From Mycobacteroides immunogenum (GTDB lineage: Bacteria > Actinomycetota > Actinomycetes > Mycobacteriales > Mycobacteriaceae), in contig NZ_CP011530.1 of NCBI RefSeq assembly GCF_001605725.1, positions 3,286,001 through 3,350,000 on the forward strand: 64,000 nt of DNA, written 5' to 3'. The notes below the pieces were generated by a model. That model was not told the origin of the DNA, searched no databases, and was given only the letters and a program-made list of their open reading frames with translations. Position numbers and translations under genes: made by a program. Below, piece by piece: positions 8,878-16,810 of this stretch (positions are counted from its first letter, which is position 1; each line of letters opens with the position of its first letter).

Positions 8878-9044
8878 GTCCCGGAACCGGGCCCGCAACT
8901 GGCTCCCGAATAGCCGTCCTGCTGATGATCCGGCCCGCCAGCATGGTTCCGCGGCCTACTGCCCGAATTGGTGGCCACAAAAAACCCCAGCCCAGCGATC
9001 AACAACACGATCACCGTCACACCGACGATGATCGCGGTCATCAT
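8874..9044 (-). CDS. 56-aa membrane peptide with a lone C-terminal cysteine; candidate substrate of the MNIO locus
   Basis: A short ORF starting ATG at 9044 and ending TAA at 8874-8876. Residues 3-24 form one strong transmembrane helix (IIVGVTVIVLLIAG core); the rest is Gly/Ser/His-rich and ends GYSGASCGPGSGT, with one cysteine at position 50. The start overlaps the TGA of the upstream gene (ATGA), so translation is coupled to the DUF692 operon. MNIO/DUF692 enzymes act on cysteines of short peptides encoded beside them, which makes this the likely substrate. That role is inference. The coding status is supported by the overlap and the coherent membrane/tail structure. Confidence 0.68.
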   Translation of the reverse strand: MMTAIIVGVTVIVLLIAGLGFFVATNSGSRPRNHAGGPDHQQDGYSGASCGPGSGT

Positions 9045-9469
9045 GCCTCAGCCTGCTCCGGCCGTAATGCGAAGTAACGCAGCTTCTTTCCAAATGCGAT
9101 CTGGAGTTCCCGGCGGCCACCACGGCGCACCAGGGCGATGCGGCGAAGTCCTTCGGAGACCTCGCGATCCATCACCCAATCACGCAGACGCGGCAGCTCG
9201 TAGCTGTACTCGCGAAACTCCTTGGCATCGCACAGCACACAGCATCGCATCGAATGCAGCCGCGCATACTGCTCGAATTCGTACTCCCAGTTGGGCATTT
9301 CCTCGAGCCACGGCACGGCCCTGGCCATGTCAAAGCGTCGTTTGGCGCGCAGTTGCGCACCGGCGGTCAGCGCCGTGTACTCGTCAAAACCACACGGGGC
9401 GTTGCCCGCCAGCAGATCCGACAGCACCGACAATTGGCGGCGCCGCAGTACCTCACGGTTGTCAAGCAT
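9041..9469 (-). CDS. Partner protein of the DUF692 enzyme (unrecognised family)
   Basis: A 142-residue soluble protein from the ATG at 9469, which begins MLDNREVLRRRQ and overlaps the end of the DUF692 gene by eight bases. It is helical and charged, with a Cys cluster CCVLC near residue 92. I recognise no named family. Its place between a DUF692 enzyme and a small Cys peptide is that of the partner or recognition protein (MbnC/TglI role) in known MNIO pathways. It overlaps the peptide gene by four bases at its end. Confidence 0.72.
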   Translation of the reverse strand: MLDNREVLRRRQLSVLSDLLAGNAPCGFDEYTALTAGAQLRAKRRFDMARAVPWLEEMPNWEYEFEQYARLHSMRCCVLCDAKEFREYSYELPRLRDWVMDREVSEGLRRIALVRRGGRRELQIAFGKKLRYFALRPEQAEA

Positions 9470-10358
9470 GGACAACACCGGCCTTGATCGCCTGACGAAC
9501 GACCGACAGATCGGCACTCACGCTGGCCTCGTCGATCGACCCGTCACGCTCGATCAGCACGCCCAGGCTGCGGCCCGAGGTGAGCACCACGAGTTCGGTG
9601 AGCAGGTCGGCCACCGGCTCGATGATGGTGTCGGCATGGGTATCCCAGTACAGATTGCCCTCGAAGCGGCCACCCGCGATATGCACGTACGCCACCCGCT
9701 CGATCGGGAAACGGCGCAGCAGCGCGACCGGATCGGTGCCCGAGGCCACCGCCGTCGCGTAGAGATTAGGAATATCGAGCACCAGCCAGCAGTCGGTGCG
9801 CCGCGACAACTCACGCAAGTAATCGGGCTCGCTGAGCTCGTTCTCGGGCCACTGCAAGGTGGTGGCCACATTCTCCAGCGCCAGCGGCACACCGAGGTCG
9901 TCTTGAACCCGCGACACGTTGTCCACCAGCACGTCGAGCGCCAATGTGGTGCGCGGCGGAGCGATCAAATGCCCCGCCTCGAGCACACCGCTGTACCGCC
10001 CGTTTTCAAACCCGGCCCGCACGAAGGCCACATGCTCGCTGACCATCGGTGCGTTCAGTTCCGATGCCAGGGCAGCAAGGTGCTTCACGCGCTTGGCGTC
10101 CGGCAGGTCAGCGCCGGCCAAACCCAACGACACCCCGTGCGGCACCACAACGGTGCCCGCCTCACGCAGGCCCGTCAGTTCCGCGGGCAGCTGTCCGGGA
10201 CGGAAGTTCTCGGCGACGATCTCGGTGAAAGCGAGGTTGAGCGAATCGTCGGTGACGGCGCCCTGGTTGAACATCGCAGCAAGCTCGGGGCGCCACGAGG
10301 CGCCGACCGCGGGCTCGTCGGCCAGCACGGTCTTAAGCGGGTGATTTGAAGAGGCCAC
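9462..10358 (-). CDS. DUF692 multinuclear non-heme iron-dependent oxidative enzyme (MNIO; MbnB/TglH-like)
   Basis: A 298-residue TIM-barrel protein with the family's metal-ligand segments in order: PHGVSLGLAG (about residue 73), SEHVAF (107), LENVAT (162), LDIPNLYATA (194), YVHIAGG (224), DTHAD (239) and LIERDG (268). Characterised relatives use two or three irons to oxidise peptide cysteines to oxazolone/thioamide, or to excise carbon. It heads a three-gene minus-strand operon with an eight-base overlap to its partner. The region upstream (10359-10420) is short, so the promoter must be there or within the DUF952 gene. Confidence 0.9.
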   Translation of the reverse strand: MASSNHPLKTVLADEPAVGASWRPELAAMFNQGAVTDDSLNLAFTEIVAENFRPGQLPAELTGLREAGTVVVPHGVSLGLAGADLPDAKRVKHLAALASELNAPMVSEHVAFVRAGFENGRYSGVLEAGHLIAPPRTTLALDVLVDNVSRVQDDLGVPLALENVATTLQWPENELSEPDYLRELSRRTDCWLVLDIPNLYATAVASGTDPVALLRRFPIERVAYVHIAGGRFEGNLYWDTHADTIIEPVADLLTELVVLTSGRSLGVLIERDGSIDEASVSADLSVVRQAIKAGVVHA

Positions 10359-10420
10359 CGCGGTTACCCCCTTATCTCAAGACCGACGAACTACGCCAGT
10401 CTAGCTACCACGTTGATAGC

Positions 10421-10798
10421 TTAGGAAGTGCTTGGTGCCAGCGGCTCAAAAAAGCCATCCGGCCCCGGCCGGAATTTCGCCGCAGAGGTAACCGCGGCAG
10501 TCGGCAGCGGTCCGTACAAATGAGGGAAAAGCATCGATTCCGGGTCGCTGGGCACGCCTGGTTCCCAACGTACCGGAGAGTCAAGCAGATTCAGGGCAAC
10601 AGACAATACGACCAGATCACACCTTCCGCGATACAAACGGTTGGCGGGAAGGTGAATCTGATACGGCGCGGAGAGGTGAATAAATCCCGTTTCGGCCAGT
10701 GACGTGGGCCGATGCTCTCCCTGTGCACGTGCGACCGCCCACTCATCGGTGGAGCAGATGTGAAGAAGTTCGGCTTCGCCGCTGTCCATCGACTGCAT
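10421..10798 (-). CDS. DUF952 domain protein
   Basis: About 125 residues from the ATG at 10798 (a second ATG lies at 10789). It contains the DUF952 pattern LLHICSTDEW near the start, a TGFIHLSAPYQ segment, and ESMLFPHLYGPLP toward the end. The family is small, cytoplasmic and of unknown function. The open frame reaches to 10939, but residues upstream of 10798 do not match the family. It is encoded upstream of the DUF692 operon on the same strand, with 62 bases between. Confidence 0.82.
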   Translation of the reverse strand: MQSMDSGEAELLHICSTDEWAVARAQGEHRPTSLAETGFIHLSAPYQIHLPANRLYRGRCDLVVLSVALNLLDSPVRWEPGVPSDPESMLFPHLYGPLPTAAVTSAAKFRPGPDGFFEPLAPSTS

Positions 10799-11014
10799 CA
10801 CACCAGTATCTGATCCGCTACCTACAGACGGCACATCGACCTTCCCGCCGGCCTCCGCCGCCCGGTAACGCACCGGACGTGAGTCGCGACACACCGGACA
10901 CACCCAGGGAACAACCGAAACCCCCCAAACGTCTGACAATGTACATATCGAGTACGAACAGAAGCGCCGAGCGGTTCACCGGACCGCAAAGCTCAGGAGA
11001 GATACGGAGGAGCC

Positions 11015-11209
11015 ATGAACGCAACTCTGACCAGTCCAGAGCTGACGAAGGCTGACCGCTGCGATCGTTGCGGAGCGGCTGCCCGGGTCCGCGCCACGCT
11101 CCCCTCGGGGGCCGAGCTGCTTTTTTGCCAGCACCACGCCAATGAGCACTCCGAGAAGCTGGCGGCCATGTCGGCGGTGCTGTACATCAGCGGCCCGCTC
11201 GAGGATTAG
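11015..11209 (+). CDS. Small zinc-binding-like protein (DUF7455 type)
   Basis: A 64-residue protein preceded by a strong GGAGGAG ribosome site. It carries CDRCG (residues 16-20) and FCQHHANEH (38-46), so a C-x2-C plus C-x-H zinc site is likely. Short proteins of this type are conserved beside actinobacterial sigB regions; the function is unknown. The 216 bases upstream hold no gene or clear promoter. Confidence 0.85.
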   Translation: MNATLTSPELTKADRCDRCGAAARVRATLPSGAELLFCQHHANEHSEKLAAMSAVLYISGPLED

Positions 11210-11265
11210 TTACCGCGGTTTCACCCCCGGTAAGCAACGCTGACCATCCCATCAGGAATGCTGGT

Positions 11266-12243
11266 GTGGCCATGAGTGAGAAGCCACGCCATGTCTCGTT
11301 CGGTCGGGACGTCTTACACGTGATGCGCCGGACTGCCGTAAAGAGTTGGGATGACTCGATTTTCGCGCAGTCAGCCCAAGCCGCTTTCTGGCAGGTGCTA
11401 TCACTACCGCCACTGCTGTTGGGTATCCTGGGCAGCTTGACGTTCGTCGGGCCGCTGTTCGGCCCGGACACGTTGCCCGAGATCCAGGAGCGGCTTGTCC
11501 GGGTGGCCAACAGCGTCTTCAGCAAGAGCGTGGTCAGCGAGATCATCGAGCCGACAATCATCGACATCATGCGCGATGGGCGTGGCGAGGTGGTTTCGAT
11601 AGGGTTCGTCATCTCGCTGTGGGCGGGCTCGTCGGCGATCTCGAGTTTTGTGGACTCCGTCGTGGAGGCACACGACCAGACTCCGCTGCGCCACCCCGTC
11701 CGTCAGCGGTTCTTTGCGCTGGGGTTGTACGTCGCGGCGTTGGTGATGGCGGTGGTGACATTGCCGGTGATCGCGTTGGGACCAAAAAGGATCGCCGAGG
11801 TGGTGCCCGACTCGTGGAACGCGCTGCTTCGGTACGGCTACTTCCCGCTGCTGGGTATCGCGCTGGTGGCCTTGGTGACGCTGCTGTACCGGGTGTCCCT
11901 ACCCAGGCCGCTTCCGTCGCATCGGCTGTGGATCGGCGCGCTACTGGCCGTGACGTTCTTCGTGATCGCCAGCCTGGGGCTGCGGTTTTACCTGAACTGG
12001 ATCACCGGAACGGGATACACCTACGGCGCACTGGCCACCCCGATCGCGTTCCTGCTGTTCGCGTTCATGCTCGGCTTCGCGATCGTGCTGGGCGCCGAAC
12101 TCAATGCCGCGATCGAGGAGAGCTGGCCCGCCGGGGCGACGCACGCCCGGCAGCTGCGGGAGTGGCTCAGCCCCCAAAACGGTCAGAACGGCCAAAACGG
12201 CAAGGCCGACGGCTCCCCCGCGGATTCCCCGGAAGGCTGCTAG
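11266..12243 (+). CDS. YihY/BrkB-family inner membrane protein
   Basis: A 325-residue protein (Rv2707-type) with about six membrane helices. The N-terminal motif WDDSIFAQSAQAAFWQVLSLPPLLLG is the BrkB amphipathic entry, and it ends with a soluble, Gln/Asn/Gly-rich tail. The GTG at 11266 has AGGA eight bases upstream; an ATG at 11272 is an alternative. Its function is unclear; the family is sometimes called a transporter or virulence factor on weak evidence. Its stop overlaps the stop of the convergent DUF3039 gene. Confidence 0.87.
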   Translation: MAMSEKPRHVSFGRDVLHVMRRTAVKSWDDSIFAQSAQAAFWQVLSLPPLLLGILGSLTFVGPLFGPDTLPEIQERLVRVANSVFSKSVVSEIIEPTIIDIMRDGRGEVVSIGFVISLWAGSSAISSFVDSVVEAHDQTPLRHPVRQRFFALGLYVAALVMAVVTLPVIALGPKRIAEVVPDSWNALLRYGYFPLLGIALVALVTLLYRVSLPRPLPSHRLWIGALLAVTFFVIASLGLRFYLNWITGTGYTYGALATPIAFLLFAFMLGFAIVLGAELNAAIEESWPAGATHARQLREWLSPQNGQNGQNGKADGSPADSPEGC

Positions 12244-12473
12244 TCCTTCTTCATCATCTCGTAGATGCGCTTGCAGTCCGGGCACACCGGGGAGCCGGGC
12301 TTGGCCGACCGGGTGACCGGGAAAACCTCACCGCACAGGGCGACCACGTGGTTTCCCATGACCGCGCTCTCGACGATCTTGTCCTTCTTGACGTAATGGA
12401 AGACCTTCGGCGTATCGCTATCGGTGCTTTCGTCGACGGTGGTATCCGGACGCTCAAGGGTCTGCGTATCCAT
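12240..12473 (-). CDS. DUF3039 small protein
   Basis: A 77-residue protein from the ATG at 12473 (MDTQTLERPD). The conserved core runs VFHYVKKDKIVESAVMG, then ALCGEVFPV and the CPDC knuckle, suggesting a single zinc site. It matches the Rv2708c-type gene. It is divergent from DUF3099, with 25 bases between the starts, so the promoters overlap. Function unknown. Confidence 0.87.
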   Translation of the reverse strand: MDTQTLERPDTTVDESTDSDTPKVFHYVKKDKIVESAVMGNHVVALCGEVFPVTRSAKPGSPVCPDCKRIYEMMKKD

Positions 12474-12498
12474 TCCTACATTGTGACATTGTGGAGAT

Positions 12499-12891
12499 AT
12501 GAGAAAAGAGCTGTCGTTCGATGACGATGGCCGACCCGTACTCATCACAGCGGCCGCGGTCTCGGTAGAGGACCAGCATCGCGCCCGGGTACGCCGGTAT
12601 CTGTCGCTCATGGCGTTCCGGATCCCGGCCCTGATCGGCGCCGCCTGGGCCTACAGCGTGTGGCACAACGGGTGGATATCGCTGGCCATCCTGGCCGCAT
12701 CGATCCCGCTTCCCTGGATGGCCGTACTGATCGCCAACGATCGCCCGCCGCGAAAGGCCGAGGAGCCACGCCGGTACGGCCCTCAGACCCAACACCACGC
12801 GCTGTTTCCCACCGCAGAGCGCAGAGCGATTGATCCCGCGTCTGCGCCGCAACCGCACTCCCCGCCAGAGGACTCCGCTGGCCCGTCTTAG
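12499..12891 (+). CDS. DUF3099 membrane protein
   Basis: A 130-residue protein with an N-terminal segment VLITAAAVSVEDQHRARVRRY, then two transmembrane helices (about residues 37-55 and 57-75) and a charged C-terminal tail. It matches the Rv2709-type DUF3099 family found upstream of sigB in mycobacteria. Function unknown. The start is the ATG 25 bases from the divergent DUF3039 start. Confidence 0.87.
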   Translation: MRKELSFDDDGRPVLITAAAVSVEDQHRARVRRYLSLMAFRIPALIGAAWAYSVWHNGWISLAILAASIPLPWMAVLIANDRPPRKAEEPRRYGPQTQHHALFPTAERRAIDPASAPQPHSPPEDSAGPS

Positions 12892-12974
12892 GGGCAGCTA
12901 TGTCAATTCTCAGGACATTCTCAGCTGCTGACGGCAAATCCGCAGGTCAATGATGGCGACGTTTGGGAACCTCA

Positions 12975-13000
12975 GGAACTTTCCGGGCCCACCACGCGTT
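12975..13000 (+). promoter_or_regulatory. ECF-type (SigE/SigH-like) promoter for sigB
   Basis: GGAAC at 12975-12979 and CGTT at 12997-13000 are separated by 17 bases, the arrangement used by mycobacterial SigE and SigH. The sigB ATG lies 39 bases further on. Induction of sigB by these factors is established in M. tuberculosis; the site here is read from the sequence. Confidence 0.6.
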
Positions 13001-13038
13001 GCAACACATGAGACTTACGGATCAACTAGGAGGCAGCG

Positions 13039-14010
13039 ATGGCAAACGCCACGACCCGTCCGGCCCGCACCACCGAGTCCGAGGATCTGGACGCCCAAAG
13101 TCCGGCCGCCGATCTCGTTCGGGTGTATTTGAACGGCATCGGCAAGACCGCTCTGCTCACGGCGGAGGATGAAGTCGAGCTGGCCAAACGGATTGAGGCG
13201 GGGCTGTACGCCCAGCACCTTCTCGACACCAAGAAGCGCCTCGGCGAGGCCCGCAAGAAGGACCTCGCGGTGATCGTGCGTGAGGGCAACGCGGCGCGCA
13301 GCCACCTGTTGGAGGCCAACCTGCGTCTGGTGGTGTCGCTCGCCAAGCGCTACACCGGCCGCGGCATGCCGCTGCTTGATCTCATCCAGGAAGGCAATCT
13401 GGGTCTGATCCGCGCCATGGAGAAGTTCGACTACGCCAAGGGCTTCAAGTTCTCGACCTACGCGACCTGGTGGATCCGTCAGGCCATCACCCGCGGCATG
13501 GCCGACCAGAGCCGCACCATCCGGCTGCCTGTCCACCTGGTGGAGCAGGTCAACAAGCTGGCCCGCATCAAGCGCGAACTGCACCAGCGGCTCGGCCGCG
13601 AGGCCAGCGATGAGGAACTGGCCGAGGAGTCGGGTATCCCGGTGGAGAAGATCGGCGATCTGCTGGACCACAGCCGGGACCCGGTAAGCCTGGACATGCC
13701 AGTCGGCACCGACGAGGAAGCGCCGCTGGGTGACTTCATCGAGGACACCGAGGCCATGTCGGCAGAGAACGCCGTCATCGCCGAGCTGTTGCACTCGGAT
13801 GTGCGCAGTGTGCTGGCCACGCTCGACGAACGCGAGCAGCAGGTCATTCGGCTGCGCTACGGCCTCGATGACGGACAGGCGCGGACGCTGGATCAGATCG
13901 GCAAGCTGTTCGGACTCTCCCGCGAGCGAGTGCGTCAGATCGAGCGTGAAGTCATGACGAAACTGCGCCACGGCGACCGCGCGGAACGGCTGCGTTCGTA
14001 CGCGAGCTAG
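13039..14010 (+). CDS. sigB: Alternative (group 2) sigma factor SigB
   Basis: A non-essential stress and stationary-phase sigma factor of 323 residues. It has region 1.2 ([19 protein letters not shown]), region 2 ([32 protein letters not shown]), region 3 and the region 4 helix-turn-helix ([11 protein letters not shown]). It lacks the long N-terminal extension of SigA. The start follows a strong AGGAGG. It is followed by a strong terminator and then ideR, the Rv2710-Rv2711 order. Confidence 0.97.
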   Translation: MANATTRPARTTESEDLDAQSPAADLVRVYLNGIGKTALLTAEDEVELAKRIEAGLYAQHLLDTKKRLGEARKKDLAVIVREGNAARSHLLEANLRLVVSLAKRYTGRGMPLLDLIQEGNLGLIRAMEKFDYAKGFKFSTYATWWIRQAITRGMADQSRTIRLPVHLVEQVNKLARIKRELHQRLGREASDEELAEESGIPVEKIGDLLDHSRDPVSLDMPVGTDEEAPLGDFIEDTEAMSAENAVIAELLHSDVRSVLATLDEREQQVIRLRYGLDDGQARTLDQIGKLFGLSRERVRQIEREVMTKLRHGDRAERLRSYAS

Positions 14011-14029
14011 TTGACCTACTACCCTGCCC

Positions 14030-14064
14030 TCGGGGCGCTGCGTTCTGGAAGCGCAGCGCCCCGA
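14030..14064 (+). terminator. Intrinsic terminator after sigB
   Basis: An 11-base-pair GC stem (14032-14042 with 14052-14062), extended by two more pairs and closed by a nine-base loop, begins 20 bases after the sigB stop. Only three T residues follow, as is usual for mycobacterial terminators. It separates sigB from ideR. Confidence 0.75.
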
Positions 14065-14111
14065 TTTGCGTTGTAGATCGCTAGAATGAGCACGACCGTA
14101 AGGGGCGAGTA

Positions 14112-14798
14112 GTGAACGATCTTGTCGACACGACAGAGATGTATCTGCGCACGATCTACGACCTTGAAGAAGAGGGCGTCGTACCGCTGCGTGCTCGCAT
14201 CGCCGAGCGGCTCGAGCAGAGTGGCCCGACGGTCAGCCAGACGGTGGCGCGGATGGAACGCGACGGTCTGCTGAATGTCGCCGGCGACCGCCACCTTGAA
14301 CTCACCGACAAGGGCCGCGCGCTGGCGGTGTCGGTCATGCGTAAGCACCGGCTGGCCGAGTGCCTGCTGGTGGACATCATCGGCCTGCCGTGGGAGGACG
14401 TGCACGCCGAGGCTTGCCGCTGGGAGCACGTGATGAGCGAGGACGTGGAACGCCGTCTGCTCACCGTGCTCAACAACCCGACCACCTCGCCGTTCGGTAA
14501 CCCGATCCCCGGACTCTCCGAGCTCGGGGTCCCCACCGACCGGTCCGAGAGCGCCAGCGCGGTGCGGCTCACCGAGATCCCGTCTGGGTCTCAGGTTGCC
14601 GTGGTAGTGCGTCGGCTGGCCGAGCATGTGCAGGCCGACACCGACCTGCTGTCCCGCCTCAAGGACGCCGGTGTGGTGCCCAACGCACGTGTGACCGTGG
14701 AGTCCTCCCCCGATGGTGTCATCATCATCATTCCCGGCCATGAGAGCGTCGAGCTTCCCCACGAAATGGCCCACGCCGTCATGGTGGAAAAGGTCTAA
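14112..14798 (+). CDS. ideR: Iron-dependent transcriptional repressor IdeR
   Basis: A 228-residue DtxR-family regulator that binds Fe2+ and represses siderophore genes while activating storage genes. It has the N-terminal winged helix (LVDTTEMYLRTIYDLEEEG, then GPTVSQTVARMERDGLL), the metal-binding dimer domain (MRKHRLAECLLVDIIGLPWEDVHAEACRWEHVMS, containing the Cys/His/Glu/Met ligands) and the C-terminal SH3-like domain. The GTG at 14112 gives the standard N-terminus. The four-base overlap at its end is with the convergent DUF4192 gene. Confidence 0.96.
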   Translation: MNDLVDTTEMYLRTIYDLEEEGVVPLRARIAERLEQSGPTVSQTVARMERDGLLNVAGDRHLELTDKGRALAVSVMRKHRLAECLLVDIIGLPWEDVHAEACRWEHVMSEDVERRLLTVLNNPTTSPFGNPIPGLSELGVPTDRSESASAVRLTEIPSGSQVAVVVRRLAEHVQADTDLLSRLKDAGVVPNARVTVESSPDGVIIIIPGHESVELPHEMAHAVMVEKV

Positions 14799-15844
14799 CA
14801 GCCACCCCGAATCTGTTTGGGCGGCATACTGATTCCCAGCTCATGAGCGAGCCGGAAGCCGGTGTCGGCCAACGTACCGATCTCGTCGGGCCGCATCCCG
14901 GCCTGCAGAGCCGACATCAACAGCTGCCCTAGGCGATGATCGGGCGCGGCCGCGAGCGCGGCATCCAACGCGACGCCTGCCAGCGGGCCGTCGCCGCGTA
15001 CGTAGGCACTGAAGCCCAAGAGCACCAGCGCTTCGGCCCGCCAGGGTGCCGGTAGCAGTCGGCTCAGCGCCAGCCAGAGCCGCTCCACGTCTGTGGCCAG
15101 CACACCAACTGTCAACGCGCACAAGGTGTCGCGCACACGCAGGACCGTCAGAGACCGAGCGATCGCGAGGATGTCGCGGTTGGACAGCGGCCGTATCTCG
15201 GCCATCCGGCAGGCCACCCGCATCACGCGGTTCACCGCCCGCCTATCTGCCGGCGCGTCCTCACCGCGCGCCGGCGACGGGCGCCGCAGTGACGCGGCCA
15301 AGGTGGCGGTGCGGCGCGTGTCGGTCGGCGCGATCAACGCGACGAGGTCTTCGCGGCGCCGGTGCACCGTCCTGCCCGCCAACACGGCGGCCGCCGTCAG
15401 CGGTGAACACTGCGGGTCATCGACAGGCCCGCCCGCCCCGCATCCGTCGTAGCATCGCCACCATCCGCCGGGTCCGATGTGATCCACCACATGACCGGCG
15501 ATCAGCGAAACGCCCCGGCAAGCAAGATGTTTGGCCAGCCGCCGGATGATGTCCGCGGCCCCCAGAACATCGAGACCGGCGCTGATGACCACAGCGATCA
15601 CCGCGTCCGCTGGCCCAGGGCTGAGTACCTCGGCCAGCGCCGCAAAGGCAGCATGTTCAGGGTTGTCCAGGTCATAGAGATCCCTACGCAGCACCGTCTC
15701 AATCAGTCCGTCGGCTAGCGTGACCACCACGAGGGAGTCCTCGGGGACGAAGCCCAGCATTGCCGGTAGCGCTGCGATCAAAGCGGACGGCCGATTCAGC
15801 CGAAAGTCGGGGCGGCCGGGGGTCGGGGGTATCAGTGATGTCAT
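14795..15844 (-). CDS. DUF4192 domain protein
   Basis: A 349-residue protein from the ATG at 15844 (MTSLIPPTPGRPDF). It shows the DUF4192 hallmark LNRPSALIAALPAMLGFVPEDSLVVV at the start, followed by an Ala/Arg/Leu-rich helical part and an ERLWLALSRLLPAPWRAEALVLLGFSAYVRGDGPLAGVALDAAL segment resembling a helical repeat. It matches the Rv2712c-type gene convergent with ideR. Function unknown; cytoplasmic. Confidence 0.85.
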   Translation of the reverse strand: MTSLIPPTPGRPDFRLNRPSALIAALPAMLGFVPEDSLVVVTLADGLIETVLRRDLYDLDNPEHAAFAALAEVLSPGPADAVIAVVISAGLDVLGAADIIRRLAKHLACRGVSLIAGHVVDHIGPGGWWRCYDGCGAGGPVDDPQCSPLTAAAVLAGRTVHRRREDLVALIAPTDTRRTATLAASLRRPSPARGEDAPADRRAVNRVMRVACRMAEIRPLSNRDILAIARSLTVLRVRDTLCALTVGVLATDVERLWLALSRLLPAPWRAEALVLLGFSAYVRGDGPLAGVALDAALAAAPDHRLGQLLMSALQAGMRPDEIGTLADTGFRLAHELGISMPPKQIRGGC

Positions 15845-15964
15845 GCCCGCACGCTGACAGCAAGGGCCGTCACGCCGCAGATAGCGACCAGGCGTTTTAG
15901 AGAGCACCCGCCGACCTGTGGATGCGATCACATGTGTGGACAACGCGCTCAAAACCGGTGCACG

Positions 15965-16699
15965 TCAGCGGAAGTTGTCGTGCACCTTGAGTACTGCGGC
16001 GGTGAATGCCTGGTCCAGGAGTACCGCGTCGGGTTCGGTGCCCTGAAACGTCATGTAGGTGGCCTGGATTCGGATGTCGGCCACCTGTGCGATGAGCGAG
16101 AGGGTCGTCTGGGTACCGCTGCCTGCCCCGGTCGGGGAAACACTCTGATTGACCGCCACCGAATCATCGGCATTGATCGGCGGGGCCACCGCCTGTGAGG
16201 CGGTGACCGTGCTCCGGACCTGATCTGGACCGGTGAAGGTGAACGAAGCGCATTGCTCCAGCTGCGATTTGTAGATGGCCAACGGCTGCGGCACCCGCAA
16301 CACCGCGACCGTGATGGTCGAGTTGTCGGACCCATTGGTACCCACCGCCACCGCCGCATCCTGCGGCACCGCCGGAACGGGTGCCGGCGCGCACGTCGTG
16401 GGCGCGACGGTAGCCGCGTCGGGTACACCCCGGATATCGCGGAGCGCCACCCCGGCCGCACCCGGGTCAAGGGTGGTGGCGGGATATTGGTGCGGAAAAT
16501 CTGCCGGCGACAGCAACAGCGGGCCCACCGGGCCGGCCGGAGCGCGAACGGCGGTCGTCGTGGTGGTCAGCGGGGCGGCCGCGCCACCCGAGGCCTGTAC
16601 CGCGGCCCCCTCCACGGCCCGCGTGCATGCCGGAGCGAAAACAGCGCAGCATCCAGCCACAACTATCGTCGCTACCAGCCGCGATGCCGTCACGGTCAC
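15965..16699 (-). CDS. Putative lipoprotein with sensor-like domain
   Basis: A 244-residue protein starting at GTG 16699, with a signal peptide and lipobox ending FAPAC near residue 25. A threonine/proline/alanine-rich linker follows, then a folded domain with C-x(n)-C pairs (APTTCAPAP, LEQCASF). Similar mycobacterial lipoproteins are annotated as sensor or DUF5642-like domains, but I assign this only tentatively. It is divergent from sthA. The start overlaps the left copy of a 15-base inverted repeat. Confidence 0.7.
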   Translation of the reverse strand: MTVTASRLVATIVVAGCCAVFAPACTRAVEGAAVQASGGAAAPLTTTTTAVRAPAGPVGPLLLSPADFPHQYPATTLDPGAAGVALRDIRGVPDAATVAPTTCAPAPVPAVPQDAAVAVGTNGSDNSTITVAVLRVPQPLAIYKSQLEQCASFTFTGPDQVRSTVTASQAVAPPINADDSVAVNQSVSPTGAGSGTQTTLSLIAQVADIRIQATYMTFQGTEPDAVLLDQAFTAAVLKVHDNFR

Positions 16700-16778
16700 A
16701 TGCTGCCATCGGCATAGCCCGGGTCCCAGGAGGCGCGCGCGAGATTCCGCGGGGACAACTGTTCATGTGACCGTGACG
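16688..16778. repeat. 15-base perfect inverted repeat bracketing the sthA/lipoprotein divergent region
   Basis: Bases 16688-16702 and 16764-16778 are exact reverse complements, 61 bases apart. The left copy covers the GTG start of the lipoprotein gene; the right copy lies just upstream of the sthA starts and, read from its own strand, would encode the same VTVT start. It could be a paired regulatory site or a duplicated fragment of the start region. Confidence 0.7.
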
Positions 16779-16810
16779 CGGACGGCATGCACGATTCGGT
16801 GAATCGGCGT

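Noticed and set aside
12965-13000. GGGAAC at 12965-12970 as the -35 of the sigB promoter
   Set aside because: It lies 26 bases from CGTT; the GGAAC at 12975-12979 has the proper 17-base spacing.
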